DNA from: Trissonchulus latispiculum
Lineage: Eukaryota > Nematoda > Enoplea > Enoplida > Ironidae
Assembly (NCBI GenBank): GCA_030248195.1
Contig: JASAND010030300.1
Span: 1 to 64,000, forward strand
Reading direction: 5' to 3'
DNA: 64,000 bases
Shown: piece after piece, positions 44,119 through 57,946 of the stretch
Numbering within the stretch: the first letter of the stretch is position 1
Layout of the letters: each line of letters starts with the position of its first letter
Translations under genes and position numbers: made by a program
Notes under the pieces: model-generated
Told to the model about the DNA's origin: nothing
Databases searched by the model: none
What the model saw: only the letters and a program-made list of their open reading frames with translations

Positions 44119-44202
44119 CGTAAGACTTCCACTTCGCTCCTGTTCCTTTAGCTGGACCCATTCTGATTGGCTGCTGAGGGTCCTCTACCGTAATCCGATT
44201 GG
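44119..44202 (-). CDS. candidate 84-bp internal exon (unknown)
   Basis: Bounded on the minus strand by acceptor ATTTTCAG (44203 upward) and the canonical donor G|GTAAGTG (44119/44118). It is phase-symmetric (1-1) and open: NRITVEDPQQPIRMGPAKG, then TGAKWKSY. Base composition is GC-richer than the flanks. Likely in the same transcription unit as 42941-43275, but the phases do not match directly, so at least one more exon would lie between. Family unknown. Confidence 0.4.
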
Positions 44203-44656
44203 CTGAAAATAGACATTTCTGTAACACTCTGTCTTAGGGGAACTTATAATTTTTATGGTTATGGTTGTTTTAGATATTTTATTTCTTTAGCGACATCAGA
44301 TGTGTTTATAAACAGACAGTTTTTGTTGTCCTTTTGTACTGTGGGTGTGTACTTTTTTCTCACTTTTCCCCCCGAAGGCCGGAATCGGTAAAATTCGGCA
44401 AAATTTGAAAGGAAAAAGCTCAAATCATTTTCGGCAAAGCTTGGGGGAACTGGGAGTCTTCATGACATTTTGTCACACTTCACTGCTTTGTTCAGAACGC
44501 CTCCTATTCGAAACTTTGAGAACTCTCAAAACAAATAAAACCTAATAGAAAATAGTTGCTGTAAATCAAGTGCAGACTTTAATTTGTGTTAATATTTTAC
44601 AGATTTAAATATATTTTCTGTATCAAAAGAATATACGCGTGGAAGATACATAGAAC

Positions 44657-45100
44657 CAAGAGTACATAATACATAAGAGTGTGACAAGCGTCACACTCTA
44701 TGTAATCAGCTCGAGAGCCATGCTCTGCGCGCTAACGGCCCACCCCCCCGCAATTGCGTACCTAGTGGACCCCCTCCCCCGCAAATCAGTACCTAGTACG
44801 CAATTGCGTATGTTCACTCGCTGCTGCAATATTTCATTTATTGGGACCCCCCCGCAAATGTGACCTATCACTTTTCAATGTTGAATGATAGGTCACATTT
44901 GCGGGGGGGGGGGTCCCAATAAATGGAATATTGCAGCAGCGAGTGAACATACGCAATTGCGTACTAGGTACTGATTTGCGGGGGGGGTCCACTAGGTACG
45001 CAATTGCGGGGGGGGGTGGGCCGTTAGCGCGCAGAGCATGGCTCTCGAGCTGATTACATAGAGTGTGACGCGTCACACTCTTATGTATTATGTACTCTTG
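44657..45100. mobile_element. CAAGAG foldback element
   Basis: CAAGAGTACATAATA at both ends (inverted), nearly complete palindrome, repeated CGCAATTGCG and GCAAATCAGTACC blocks and C/G runs up to 10. Flanked by perfect 7-bp repeats ATAGAAC (44650-44656 and 45101-45107). Confidence 0.92.
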
Positions 45101-46190
45101 ATAGAACTGGCATAATACAATTATATTTCAAAATTTGACTTTATTTTTGACCATGAAAAAATTGGAAGAAAAATTTTTGTCCTCCATTCAACGAAAACTA
45201 TGTATTATAACGTCTTGAAATTGGCATAGAACCATTTTAACAAGTGTCTGCATTCATATTTAATTTTTTAAATTAGGATTCCGAATTTTTGGTTTCCTTA
45301 GTTTTTAAAAAACAAATCAGGTTGCGTTGGATGGACAGTAATACTCAGAATCGAAGATCTAATTAATTAATCAAATAATCTTAATTCACAAAAGGCATGT
45401 TGAACAATATAAACAAATTAAGTTTTTCTAGATTTCTAGTACGGATTGATCAAAAATTTGCTGAAAGGCAGCACGTGACCAGCTTAACATTTCAGAAACC
45501 GTCACCCATAATTGAGGCTTGGAACCTGGGGTTCGTCTGTTCCAACTTTCTGGTTTACTCTCTTGGTTGGGTTATCAAACCTTATACAGGGAGTTCGGCC
45601 CAAGTATACTGTCCTACGCGGACAGCTCATGGGACAGCTCAGCACACACAAGAAGGCGATGAAATCTCAGCTGGTGCTAAATAATTTACATAGGCGAAAC
45701 TATCTCACTTTGTTAGAACATTTTATAGGAGCGATACTGTTAACATTTTATAGGAGCGATACTATTCTCACTATAAGTAGCATTTGAGATTCGGGCTCAG
45801 GCTTAAAAAGGCCGTTTAAGGACTGACAAATTCATGTCCCAAAGTCTCACTGACCTGTTCGTGGGGGGGTCCTCCTGGTTTCAGTAATTTAACTCAGAAA
45901 AAACTGCTCGTTCCCTTGAAAAGCATGCCCTACTTGAAATATATAGGTACTACATTGTACATTAGAACTTAAATACTGGCCTCCTCAAACGCAAAATCAC
46001 TGCACTAGCAAAAGCCAGAACAAACTTTACCAGGGCTCCCAATCTATTTCTTGATGGGGTCCCCCTGGTATCATCAAAAGTTACAAACAAAGCACAAAGT
46101 ACTACGCTTTGAAACAAGAAGCATCAAGCAAAACTCATGCTTTCAATTAGAAAGTTTCAATAGAAAATGTACAAATTTAAGCCCCTAATA
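45101..46190. other. no gene recognised
   Basis: AT-rich. A 25-bp motif (ACATTTTATAGGAGCGATACT) is duplicated at 45718-45768. The frames at 45397-45787 overlap each other and show no domain. Confidence 0.4.
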
Positions 46191-46196
46191 TAATCG

Positions 46197-46521
46197 GTGA
46201 GAAAAAACGGAAAAGAAATTCGGAAAAGTTGCAAAATTGAGCACGACGATTTTGAAATCTATAAAAAGCTACATGAAATTGGGTACGACTATTCAGCTGT
46301 GAACCACAGTAAAGAATTTACAGCAAAAGGTGGGACCTGTACAAACGCAGTGGAAGGATTATTTGGTAACTTGCGACAAAGAACATCCAAAATGCTTGTC
46401 CTTCAGATATGCAACTCATTTAGGTGAATATGGTTTTCGGCAGATCTATGGGAACGGCAAAGGAAGTATTTTGGGGGCACTGCTGGACGACATCAAAGCT
46501 TACAAACCAAATAACTCCTGA
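46197..46521 (+). pseudogene. Merlin/IS1595 (ISXO2-like) transposase C-terminal relic
   Basis: GYDYSAVNHSKEFTAKGGTC then TNAVEGLFGNLRQR corresponds to the ISXO2-like transposase signature VNHS..F....G.HTN.IE..W..LK, including the catalytic Glu. After a +1 shift the other frame continues CLSFRYATHLGEYGFRQIYG and LGALLDDIKAY, as in the end of that domain. Merlin is the animal superfamily of this transposase. The first catalytic Asp residues are not found upstream, and the copy is frameshifted. Confidence 0.55.
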
Positions 46522-47390
46522 ACATTGTTTAAAACTGAGTTCTTGTTAGCAAATAAGGCGGTAGATTTAAACTATCTACCTAAATTTATAAACTGCAGTA
46601 TAGATGCTGTCCTATCCAAAAGTAAGATCGAATCGAATCTATCAGAATCGAATCGTTGTCAGCGACAAGCAGTTTTTTTACTATTGGACTACTTATATAT
46701 GCGTTAGAGAGAATTACGAAACCACCAAATCTTGAAACAGACTTCGTATGGTACTTTTATTAAGATATTTAGTATAGAACAGTTTTCATCAATAAATGCC
46801 ACTTTGCAACATAAGCAAAATCGGTCAGTTTTTAAACCGAAAAGGCAATTCTTTTAGGAATCTTTATCCGAAAAAAGAGAAGTAGGACTCGTTTTCACCA
46901 GGGAAAGAAACATTCTTGTCCACCAAATTTTGACGAAAATAACCAAGCCAGCGGTAGTTTTGATGGCGAGAGTAGACGTGAAGATCTTCAAGAATAACAG
47001 GAAACTTTGCATAAGCCACTAACAAACTTCACCAGTTCTTCAGTAGAGCCTTGCAGACAAGACGCGAAAAACTAGTAACTGAGGTCCCTTCTCTAGTAAC
47101 TGAGGTACCCACACAAATGGCGGCCAATTTTGCAGGGAACAGAAGAATCAAATCCCAAGCTTCAATCCGAGAGCCCATTGGACACATACCCTGCACCTGT
47201 AGTTCAAAGGTCACCAATCACCATTTTTAAGAACCCAAACTTTAAGCGCGCCAAGCCATCATCTTGGCGAGCAAAATTATCCACTCAAGCAAATTTGCTT
47301 GCAAACAATTTCTCTAAAAGCGTCTTCGAAAGCTGCATTTAACAAACTACTTGTAATGGCACAAATCTGCATATGATTTAAGATTAATTA
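46522..47390. other. no gene recognised
   Basis: Contains TCGAATCGAATCTATCAGAA-type short repeats (46625-46660) and the direct repeat CTAGTAACTGAGGT at 47070 and 47093. Confidence 0.4.
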
Positions 47391-47398
47391 ATTTTCAA

Positions 47399-47636
47399 CT
47401 TTCCCAGCTTTCCGAGCTGTCCGAGCTTTCCCAGCTTTCCGAGCTGTCCCAGCTTTCCGAGCTTTCCCAGCTTTCCGAGCTTTCCCAGCTTTCCGAGCTG
47501 TCCCAGCTTTCCGAGCTTTCCCAGCTTTCCGAGCTGTCCCAGCTTTCCGAACTTTCCCAGCTTTCCGAGCTGTCCCAGCTTTCCGAACTTTCCCAGCTTA
47601 CCGAACTTTCCCAGCTGTCCCAGCTTTGCCGCCTGT
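47399..47636. repeat. 10-bp minisatellite (AGCTTTCCSA)
   Basis: About 24 units of CAGCTTTCC/GAGCTGTCC alternating with higher-order order. All frames stay open because of the period (Ser-Glu-Leu/Ser-Gln-Leu on plus), so no protein is claimed. Confidence 0.93.
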
Positions 47637-47960
47637 CCGAACCCTCCGAACTAACGGTGCACCCCAGCCAAACCGGAGTTCAAACAACGCACCGGCATGC
47701 TCAAAACTTGGAAGATGTGCCGGCATTTTAGCTGTCCAAGTATGCGCACAGAACCAGTAACAAAGGAGAAATCTCACGTAGGACACTACACTTGGGCCTG
47801 GAGTTCATCTTCAAACGCAGTTGTTTCCAAGCCATAGCTTTACACAAAAATTGATCCATCAATTGAACAGTTTTGTTGAACTTTGAATTGCAGTTTCATC
47901 CTATTTCCTTAATTAACACTTAAAATTTGACCCACCGAATGACATAAACTTCTTACTTAA

Positions 47961-49173
47961 GGGGGGGGGCTACTAAAATCGACTTGCCCCGACTTTGTCC
48001 GATTGGCCTACTTTTTGGCGAAGATGTAGAGCATGGGTGTGGTCAAAAAAATATCGGGTACTGAGATCTTAGCTGCCTTCCAGCCATGTGCAGCTGTCGC
48101 GTTTATGCGCCCGACCCCCCGTTTTTCACAACTACCAACATAATTAATTAGAAATCTCTGCTGGATGCAAGACCCTAGCTTCAAAGTTGCCATTTGCAAA
48201 TATGATTTAGCACATGTGCCCCTATCTGCAGAAAAATACTAGACGTCTGTATCTTATCTGCATCTCTGGGAATTACTCTTCAAAGTTGAAGTTTCGGCCA
48301 AAACTTAAAAATTTTTGGCTAACGAAAGGGAAATTTTATTACTGGTGCGAGCTATGAGGCTGTAATTTGGCACAAAAGGAGGCCCTATAGGAGTACTCAT
48401 TTGTGCCAAATGGCAAGAAATTTTGCCGCGTGAAAAAATTTTTATGTCAACTTTAATCTTCAAAAATTGCCAAAATCGCCATTTTCAGTCTGTCGGATCC
48501 TGTGTTGAGGCTTTCTGCAGCCATAGAAGTCGCAAACCTTCACTAATCGAGCTGAAATTGTTTGTGTTTTCGACCACGCTGAGTCCAAATATATCAAAAA
48601 AATTTAATTTCAAAAAATTTGATTTTTTAGATTTCTGGGGTGCCATTGCCCAAAAAAGGCGATTTTGGCAATTTTTGAAGATTAAAGTTGACATAAAAAT
48701 TTTTTCACGCGCCAAAATTTCTTGCCATTTGGCACAAATGAGTACTCCTATAGGGCCTTTTTGTGCCAAATTACAGCCTCATAGCTCGCACCAGTAATAA
48801 AATTTTCCTTTCGTTAGCCAAAAATTTTTAAATTTTGGCCGAAACTTCAACTTTGAAGAGTAATTCCCAGAGATGCATGTAAGATACAGACGTCTAGTGT
48901 TTTTTAACAGATAGGGGCACATGCGCCAAATCATATTTGCAAATGGCAGCTTTGAAGCTATGGTCTTGCATCCAGCAGAAATTTTTAATTAATTATGTTG
49001 GTAGTTGTGGAAAACGGGGGGTCGGGCACATAAACACGACGGCTGCACATGGCTGGAAGGCAGATAAGATCTCAGTACCCGATATTTTTTTTGACCACAC
49101 CCATGCTCTATATCTTCGCCAAAAAGTAGGCCAATCGGACAAAGTCGGGGCAAACCTTTAGTAGCCCCCCCCC
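47961..49173. mobile_element. 1.2-kb palindrome flanked by TTAA
   Basis: Begins with nine G followed by CTACTAAA and ends with the complement; TTAA on both sides (47957-47960 and 49174-49177). Arms of about 600 bp are inverted copies (CCATTTGCAAATATGATTT and CATGGGTGTGGTCAAA blocks). TTAA duplications are typical of piggyBac and Kolobok types. No transposase. Confidence 0.8.
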
Positions 49174-49177
49174 TTAA

Positions 49178-50110
49178 GACGGGAAATCTGATAAGTGTGT
49201 GTTTATGAATGAAGGAGCAATTCCAAGCCCAGTAGGTGGTAATTGTTCCCCCCCCAGAAATTAGCTCGTGTTAACACAATCCTGTGTCCAATCATTTGGG
49301 CGGGGCAGAATTAATTGTTTCAACTGTGCACACTTTGGACCACAGTCGTAGACATGTGTACTTTGACCTCCCCAAGAAGGAGAATTAAATAAATTGGAGG
49401 TTTGGGGTTGAGTTGGGGGGATGGTCCAAATTGGCACCCATTTGAGAAATCGTTTAAGAGCTGATTGCTGAAACTGAGTAAATTGACACCCATTTGAGTA
49501 GTTGTTTTAATAGTTGATTGCTGAAATTGAGGGTTCAATGTAAATCCCATTAATTTCAAGATAACATAGAATTGGTGAAGCTAATAAGCTTGGAGTCGTC
49601 TTTCCTAATTCGACTGTAATCATCTAATTAATTCTAATTAAGTATGAGTTAACTGGATGGTTACGGTTACGGCACTCTTACTGTCACACATATGGTATAG
49701 TAAATTGGATAAAGAAGAGCTAAGCTACAGACAGTAACAAATTGTAATTAGATTAAATTTGGTGACTATAAAAATGACTACAAAAGCAGATCTATAAATC
49801 ATTTGATTTGTCTAACTGCGATGGAACTGGGTCATCGGGAAATTTTCGGATCACTTTTTTGACCGGGTCACAGGGTAAAGAGCTGCGACCCGTTCCTGAC
49901 CCGCTGATCTTGATTTGTCACGCGGTTCGAAAATTTTCCTTTCATAACTACGAAAATTTGTAGAAATCGAACTAATTTTACTCGTCTAACCTAAAGTCTA
50001 ACGGTTAACGGTAGTATAACGGTAGATTGGCGCCATTTGTCATAACTTTTAGCCATAAATATTATAAGAGATTTAAGAAATTTTTAGAAGCTAAAAATTC
50101 TATGAGTCAA
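49178..50110. other. no gene recognised
   Basis: Contains a partial repeat of CACCCATTTGAG..GTTTAA..GCTGATTGCTGAAA (49434-49528). Nothing codes convincingly. Confidence 0.4.
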
Positions 50111-50114
50111 AATG

Positions 50115-50747
50115 GATAAATTTAAATTTAGGATCTTATCTCGATTACCCCCCTCCCCAGTACTCAAAATCTTTAAAACTTGACCAAATGAGCTCAAATT
50201 TGGTGTGGGTATGTTTTCGACCACGCTGAGTTCAAATGTCGCAAAATTTTTCGATTTCGCGAAATTCGAAATTTTTCGATTCCTAAGGGGGGACCAAATG
50301 AAACCGAAAATTTTTTGTCTTCGATTTTGCTGAAAATATGTATATAGGGGTTTCCGGGGTCGTAGAGCACGAATCTGGAGTCCGTTTTTCGTTTCAGCTT
50401 TTCGTTTGCTCAGTATAAGCTAATGATTTAAGCTTAAGGTGTGAGCTTATTCTGAGCTAACGAAAAGCTGAAACGAAAAACGGACTTCAGATTCGTGTTC
50501 TACGACCCCTGAAACCCCTATATACATCTTTTCAGCAAAATCAAAGACAAAAAATTTTTGGGTTTCCCTTGGTCCCCCTTAGAAATCGAAAAATTTCGAA
50601 TTTCGCGAAATCGAAAATTTTTTGCTATATTTGAACTCAGCATGGTCGAAAACATCCCCACACCAAATTTTAGCTCATTTGGTCAAGTTTTAAGGATTTT
50701 GAGTACTGGGGGGGTACGCGAGATAAGACCCTAAATTTAAATTTAAA
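50115..50747. mobile_element. 0.63-kb palindrome (foldback)
   Basis: Ends AAATTTAAATTTAGG; arms of about 290 bp with GAGCTCAAATTTGG, TTCGCGAAAT and TATATAGGGGTTTC blocks, loop about 50 bp (50406-50455). Shares GTTTTCGACCACGCTGAGT with the arm of the TTAA palindrome (48567). Confidence 0.85.
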
Positions 50748-52975
<2,228 letters not shown>

Positions 52976-53425
52976 TAATTTTCAACAATTATCAGTGAAG
53001 GTTGAGAACTGAACTCCCATATCTGGCTTATCAATTTATCAATCTGTAGTGGTAGCATGTCTGACTTCGAAGCAGGGCTAATTCTTTACTTCCAATCTTG
53101 AATGAAAAGCTGAATTTCTCTCTTCCTTTCTCTCTTCCACGTCCTGGATTCGTTGTTACAAGGGTGTCTGACGCCTCCCATATGAGCTCTCTTCGGCTCC
53201 TTCTTGGTCCACGCGCCTTGGCCCAAGAGATGTAAAAGGATGGGATGAGACCAGAGTTGGACACATTTTTTTGATCGCGACTGCCCGCGTCCGCGACCGC
53301 AGTCCGCAGGCTAATTCTGTGACCGCAAAAGTTTGAGTTATTAATATTTAATTCCATGCAAAATGCACTTTCTCATATTTTTAACGCATTTGCAATGTTT
53401 TTACAGCCACATCACCGCAGTCGGT

Positions 53426-55088
53426 ATCACGCATGGGCAATGCCTGCACAACTCCTGCACATGTGCAGGCTAGGAAAAATTTACCCCCGCGCTGTGCGCA
53501 CCAAAAATTTTACCCCGCGCAGGAAAGCGCCTCAAGATTTTATTCCACGGAGCAAACGCTTATCACCGCGCAACAAAATTTTATCCCCGCGCAACAAAGC
53601 GCACGTTAATCGCCACGCAACAAAGCGCATCAAAATTTTGTCCCTCCCAAAAACAATATCAGCGGTCAAAAGCCAAAATACACAGCCCAAATACTCGGTA
53701 ATTGGCATTACAAGACTGCTCTCAATTAATTTCTTGAAACAATGTACCGTAGTTTCCGCTTTGGCTTTTTCTGAGGGTAGTCGCCCCTAGGCCCCCACTG
53801 GAGGATCCTGGGGGAGGCCGTCCCTCCGACGCGATTCGTTTGTAGGAAGAATTTAAGGAAAAAATAGGAAAAGGTCAAAAAACCAAATAATTTCCTAATT
53901 TTTGTAAATTTCATGCTAATACAAAAAAGACTTTTCTAATTTCTAACTGCGTGTTTATTGTTTTAATGCAAAAAATCATGAAATGTATCCCATTTTCGGA
54001 GAAACTTGCTATGTTTGCTTTAAATTGTGTAAAATTATAGAAAACTTTCTCAGTTCTACAAAGTGAAAGAATTAAAGTTGCGAAGATCGATTTTATTGCA
54101 AAAATAAAAAATTCTTCAACTTCTGGGGGGATCTGCCCCCCAGAACCCCCGTTGCAGCTGTTTTATCGCAACCCTCTTTTTAATTTTCTACGGCCCTTTT
54201 TATGACCCCACCTCCCCTCTTAATCGTTCTACATTGGTAGTTCTGCTGCAGCTGCTTATATATTTTACTTACATGCTCTTGATTATATGCTCTTCCTTAA
54301 AGCGGAGGAATAAGGGTGCTATCAGGGAAAGATGAATTTTATGTTCATTGTAGGGGAATACCTCCAGTAGTAATAGAAAGGCCAATTGGACATGATATGG
54401 GAGTCGATTTTGCTCCCAGTTCTGGGTGCCATTTTTGATCCCTATTTTTGGTAGTAATTTTTGCTCCAACTTTAACAGGTATCAAAACTGGCTCCCACAA
54501 GTTGGGATTGAAAATAGCTCCCAAAAGTAGGGATTCAAAATAGTTTCCAAAAGTTGATATTCAAAATAGCTCCCAAAAATTGGGATTGCAAATAGCTCCC
54601 AAAAGTTGGGATTCATAATAGCTCCCAAATATGCTGGAGCCAAACATTTGAGTGTTTGCACTAAGGATTTTTCCAGAGCCTTGAGGGTTGTTTCGAACTC
54701 CCATAAACTGTTTCAAAATTTCAAAACTGATAAAATTATGTAATACTTGTCATAGCTTCGACTTTTGAAAACTAATTATAACTTGGTTAATAATTAAATT
54801 TTAAAAACGGAATGAATTATAACTGCATTCATAAAATTCCCTTGCTATTTAAGTAAAACCAAAGACTCAAAACGTTAGCATTTTTTGCGATATTCATCAA
54901 AATCTTGGAGGATTACATAAAAATTAGCAAATCTTTCCGACAAAGTGGCTTGAAAGATGCGTGACAAAAACAGAGCTTTGTAAAGACCACAGTCGACAAA
55001 TATCGTAAAAAAATTAAAAATCTGACCCCCCGCGCAGTGACCTCGAAGGCTGTGCAGGCTAGAGCCAAGTTCATTGCCCATGTATGAT
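53426..55088 (+). mobile_element. 2.3-kb element, copy E3, internally deleted
   Basis: Same termini as E1 and E2 (ATCACGCATGGGCAATG ... CATTGCCCATGTATGAT). About 650 bp corresponding to 12657-13303 are missing (junction near 54628). The right end lies 14 bp from the receptor gene's poly(A) signal. Confidence 0.82.
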
Positions 55089-55101
55089 CCCGTTTAAACT
55101 A

Positions 55102-55107
55102 TTTATT
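55102..55107 (-). terminator. poly(A) signal of the receptor gene
   Basis: AATAAA on the minus strand, 69 bp after the stop codon at 55176. Confidence 0.6.
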
Positions 55108-55175
55108 AGAGTCAGCGTTTAACATAGTTCCAATAAGTCTTTGGATTTGAGTACATACGTATGTTCGTGTTCGTT

Positions 55176-56135
55176 TCAAAATTCAGATACGAATATAGTG
55201 CAGCCAGGTGTCGCCATTATGGCATTCCTGATGTCTTTGCTTTTTGTCATGTATATAATAATGTTGATTCCACTATTTGCATTGATGACAGCCCAGCAAG
55301 CTTGATTCAAATACTCAAATGCGGTTGAAGACATTCCAAGAGAAAGCGCAGTTGATTTGACGGCGAATGGTATTGTTTGAAGGAAAAACGTCGTGACGAC
55401 GACTAAAAGCAGAACCTTCGTAACTCGTACCTGTTTCTCATGGGCTGTTTTCAGGTTCACTTCTCGTACCAAAGTCTTCAACTTTTGTAATAGATACCAC
55501 GCATATCCATACAGCAATACGCTTAGAAAACCCAAACCGAAATACCAGTATTCGGCAAACAAATGGAAGTTTCGCACCATTCCAACCGAAGTGAAGCAGA
55601 TAGATGGTACAATTTCGTTGCCAACGGTAGAAACTGTTAGAGAAATTGCAATCATTACAAATACGATTGACACAACGAAAATAAGGACAACTGCATAAAC
55701 ATGACTTTTTATATTCGCCTTTTGATATCTAGTAACATTTTTCAAGGCCCAACATCGATCGACAGATATTGCCAAAAGTAACGAAGGATTGGCAAAGAAA
55801 CAAAGAATAAACCCAAGGACATAGGGACGGAGAATGCAGCGAAGACGAGTTGTCATCACAAACAGCTCTCTTCGTAAGTAAATATACGTGCGGTCAATAC
55901 CAGAAGTTAATAAAGAAACTCCAGTAATAAAATCTGATATCGCCAAACCGAAAGGCAAACAATACTCAGTAGAATGTAAGTTTTTTGATTTCGTTACAGC
56001 TAACAAAATTAAGATATTGCCGACAACTTGGATTAAGCCTTCAAATGTTAATATTGAAAAGCTTATAATTGCTACGTAATCTCTGAACGTAAAACTATTT
56101 TCAGTGGTATTCGACATATTCACTGGCAATTCCAT
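55176..56135 (-). CDS. rhodopsin-class (Srsx-like) G-protein-coupled receptor
   Basis: Intact intronless frame of 319 residues, good start context (GAAAATGG). The N terminus has two sequons (N6, N9). Seven hydrophobic segments: TM1 about 20-48 with GN at 39-40, TM2 56-80 with LAISD (64-68), TM3 103-127 followed by DRC (126-128) in place of DRY, TM4 145-169, TM5 195-217, TM6 241-262, TM7 274-296 with NIIIY (291-295) in place of NPxxY. C100 and C180 fit the conserved extracellular disulfide. The third loop is basic (KLKTLVREVNLK, EKQVRVTK). The C tail is short. Expected at the plasma membrane as a chemosensory or peptide receptor; the ligand cannot be inferred. No neighbouring receptor copies are in the window. 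Confidence 0.85.
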   Translation of the reverse strand: MELPVNMSNTTENSFTFRDYVAIISFSILTFEGLIQVVGNILILLAVTKSKNLHSTEYCLPFGLAISDFITGVSLLTSGIDRTYIYLRRELFVMTTRLRCILRPYVLGFILCFFANPSLLLAISVDRCWALKNVTRYQKANIKSHVYAVVLIFVVSIVFVMIAISLTVSTVGNEIVPSICFTSVGMVRNFHLFAEYWYFGLGFLSVLLYGYAWYLLQKLKTLVREVNLKTAHEKQVRVTKVLLLVVVTTFFLQTIPFAVKSTALSLGMSSTAFEYLNQACWAVINANSGINIIIYMTKSKDIRNAIMATPGCTIFVSEF

Positions 56136-56207
56136 TTTCTGTCTGATCGAAACTAATCCGCTAGTTTTAAATCAGACACTGTGTTTATGTTAGACTGAAT
56201 TGAACAT

Positions 56208-56236
56208 GACCACATGTGGTCTAAAACTTTATAAAT
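56208..56236 (-). promoter_or_regulatory. receptor promoter: TATA box and palindromic E-box
   Basis: ATTTATAAAG (minus strand, 56227-56236) lies about 95 bp before the ATG. Directly downstream is a perfect 14-bp palindrome GACCACATGTGGTC (56208-56221) containing the E-box CACATGTG. A start site near 56200 would fit. Confidence 0.45.
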
Positions 56237-56395
56237 CGAGAATAAGAAAGACTAACTTATATGGCGGAATGTTCAGTCAGATTTCTAACAAATCCCAATA
56301 ACTTAGCTATTCGTTGAAAGTATCATAAAACACCAAATTGCCAATATCAGAAATTGCGTACAAACTCATTACATCAGTCACATCAAACGAATCAA

Positions 56396-56605
56396 TCATA
56401 ATTCAACCATATCATTGTAGAGGACGCAACCGTGACAACAGTTGCATTGGCTTTTTCGCGGAAAAGAGCTAAACTGTTCTGTGTGCGACCGTTTTTTAAC
56501 AAAGTAAAATATGATAAAAAGTAAAACAAAGGCTATGAAAAACATTGATAATGAAGAGTCGCTTTCCGACAGGCAGACACCGTGCAACCTAAACAACAAA
56601 ACCAT
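56396..56605 (-). CDS. 69-codon frame with one membrane segment (uncertain)
   Basis: Minus strand, upstream of the receptor. MFFIAFVLLFIIFYF followed by VKKRSH looks like a single-pass anchor with a basic stop-transfer flank. No homologue recognised and no splice evidence; it may be a chance frame or an upstream exon. Confidence 0.2.
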   Translation of the reverse strand: MVLLFRLHGVCLSESDSSLSMFFIAFVLLFIIFYFVKKRSHTEQFSSFPRKSQCNCCHGCVLYNDMVEL

Positions 56606-57946
56606 ATATCTTCGAAAATTTTCAAAAATACTAGATTGCTATGACTGATTTTAGTACAGGATCAAACTGTTAATTTTGACACACATTATCTTATTATTAT
56701 TTTGGTACACAATTATCTTAGAAAATAAAAATCACAAATAAAAAAACAACTTGATTTTCTGATTTTGCAGCTTTCCGCAAAATCAAATGATCGCATCGCA
56801 GTACACTGACACAAAATTACAAGAATTCCCGACAAACGGCCAGCCTAAACTTCACTTACAGAAGGACGGATTCAAAAACCCCACTCATCGGACACTGAGT
56901 TATGCTTTTGCTAAATATACTATACAACAACAATATGTTTTGCAAAAGGTTGTGCTTCAAAATAATATTTTACGGAAACTATAAACCTGCTGCGCAGTCC
57001 AAGTTTTCATAAGTGATTAAACGTTTGCTTACGAATTGCACAATATTGTGCAAAACATCGTGCAGTTTTCAGTCCACATTTTAGGTTAATTTAGAATTTC
57101 ACATTTTCAACGACTCAATTCAATTCTATTCAGTTATATTTTTATACAATTCAATTCAATACATTTCAGAAAGAGAATTGTTGCAAAATCACTGCTACAA
57201 AATTTTAATACAATAGGCACAGACTTGCTCTATTCGATAGCTTTATTTATTAGTCATCAGCAGTGGACTACAAATTCCGGTTTCGAATTCTTCAAACAAA
57301 TTTCAAACACAAATTCCACACATGCTTAATTACATGGACTAGAAGCGGAAGCATTTCAAAAGATAAAACCGCACAGAAATTATGCATTACCTATCCCAAA
57401 CCATTGCACACACGCATTTATGGTGAAATGCATGTTTTAAAAACAAACTATGTGCTCGAGCCTGGGCCGAGGAAACATAAGAAACCTGCTGCGCTGAGGC
57501 GCAGCAGAAGAAACTAACAGAAAATGAAAGCTTAAGCTTACGATTATGTGCAATGAGTACTATTTATTTTGTATTTGTTTACTCAGATTGGGACTAGTTT
57601 TAACGCCATAGAAGGATTTGGATTTGTGTGAACGAGCTTGTTTTATAAGAGTACGTAACAATGATCACTAATTGTCAATTATTCAATAAGCATACTGACG
57701 ATAACATTTTTGTCAATATCCATTTTCGGTTAAACAATTCCTCTTTGCAGAGAATGCTGTAGATTATTCACTAGAAGTGAATCATCAGTTGCGTTGTGAA
57801 GTTGAATAATTGTTCGGTTTTGCAGAGGTCTAGTTAATTGTTATTGTTACTGTTATATTGTTATTGTCAATCAAGTAAGAAATAAAATGATTGGAAAATT
57901 ATGGGTATTTTTTTGGTCAGGGCTCTCCCACTTTTAGGCTCACGTC
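56606..57946. other. no supported gene
   Basis: A hairpin CTGCTGCGC/GCGCAGCAG (57486-57507) is the only clear structure. The frame at 57263-57517 lacks a domain. Confidence 0.4.

Noticed and set aside
48423..48797. 124-codon plus-strand frame and its 94-codon minus-strand mirror
   Set aside because: They span the centre of a palindrome, so each is the reflection of the other; no domain.
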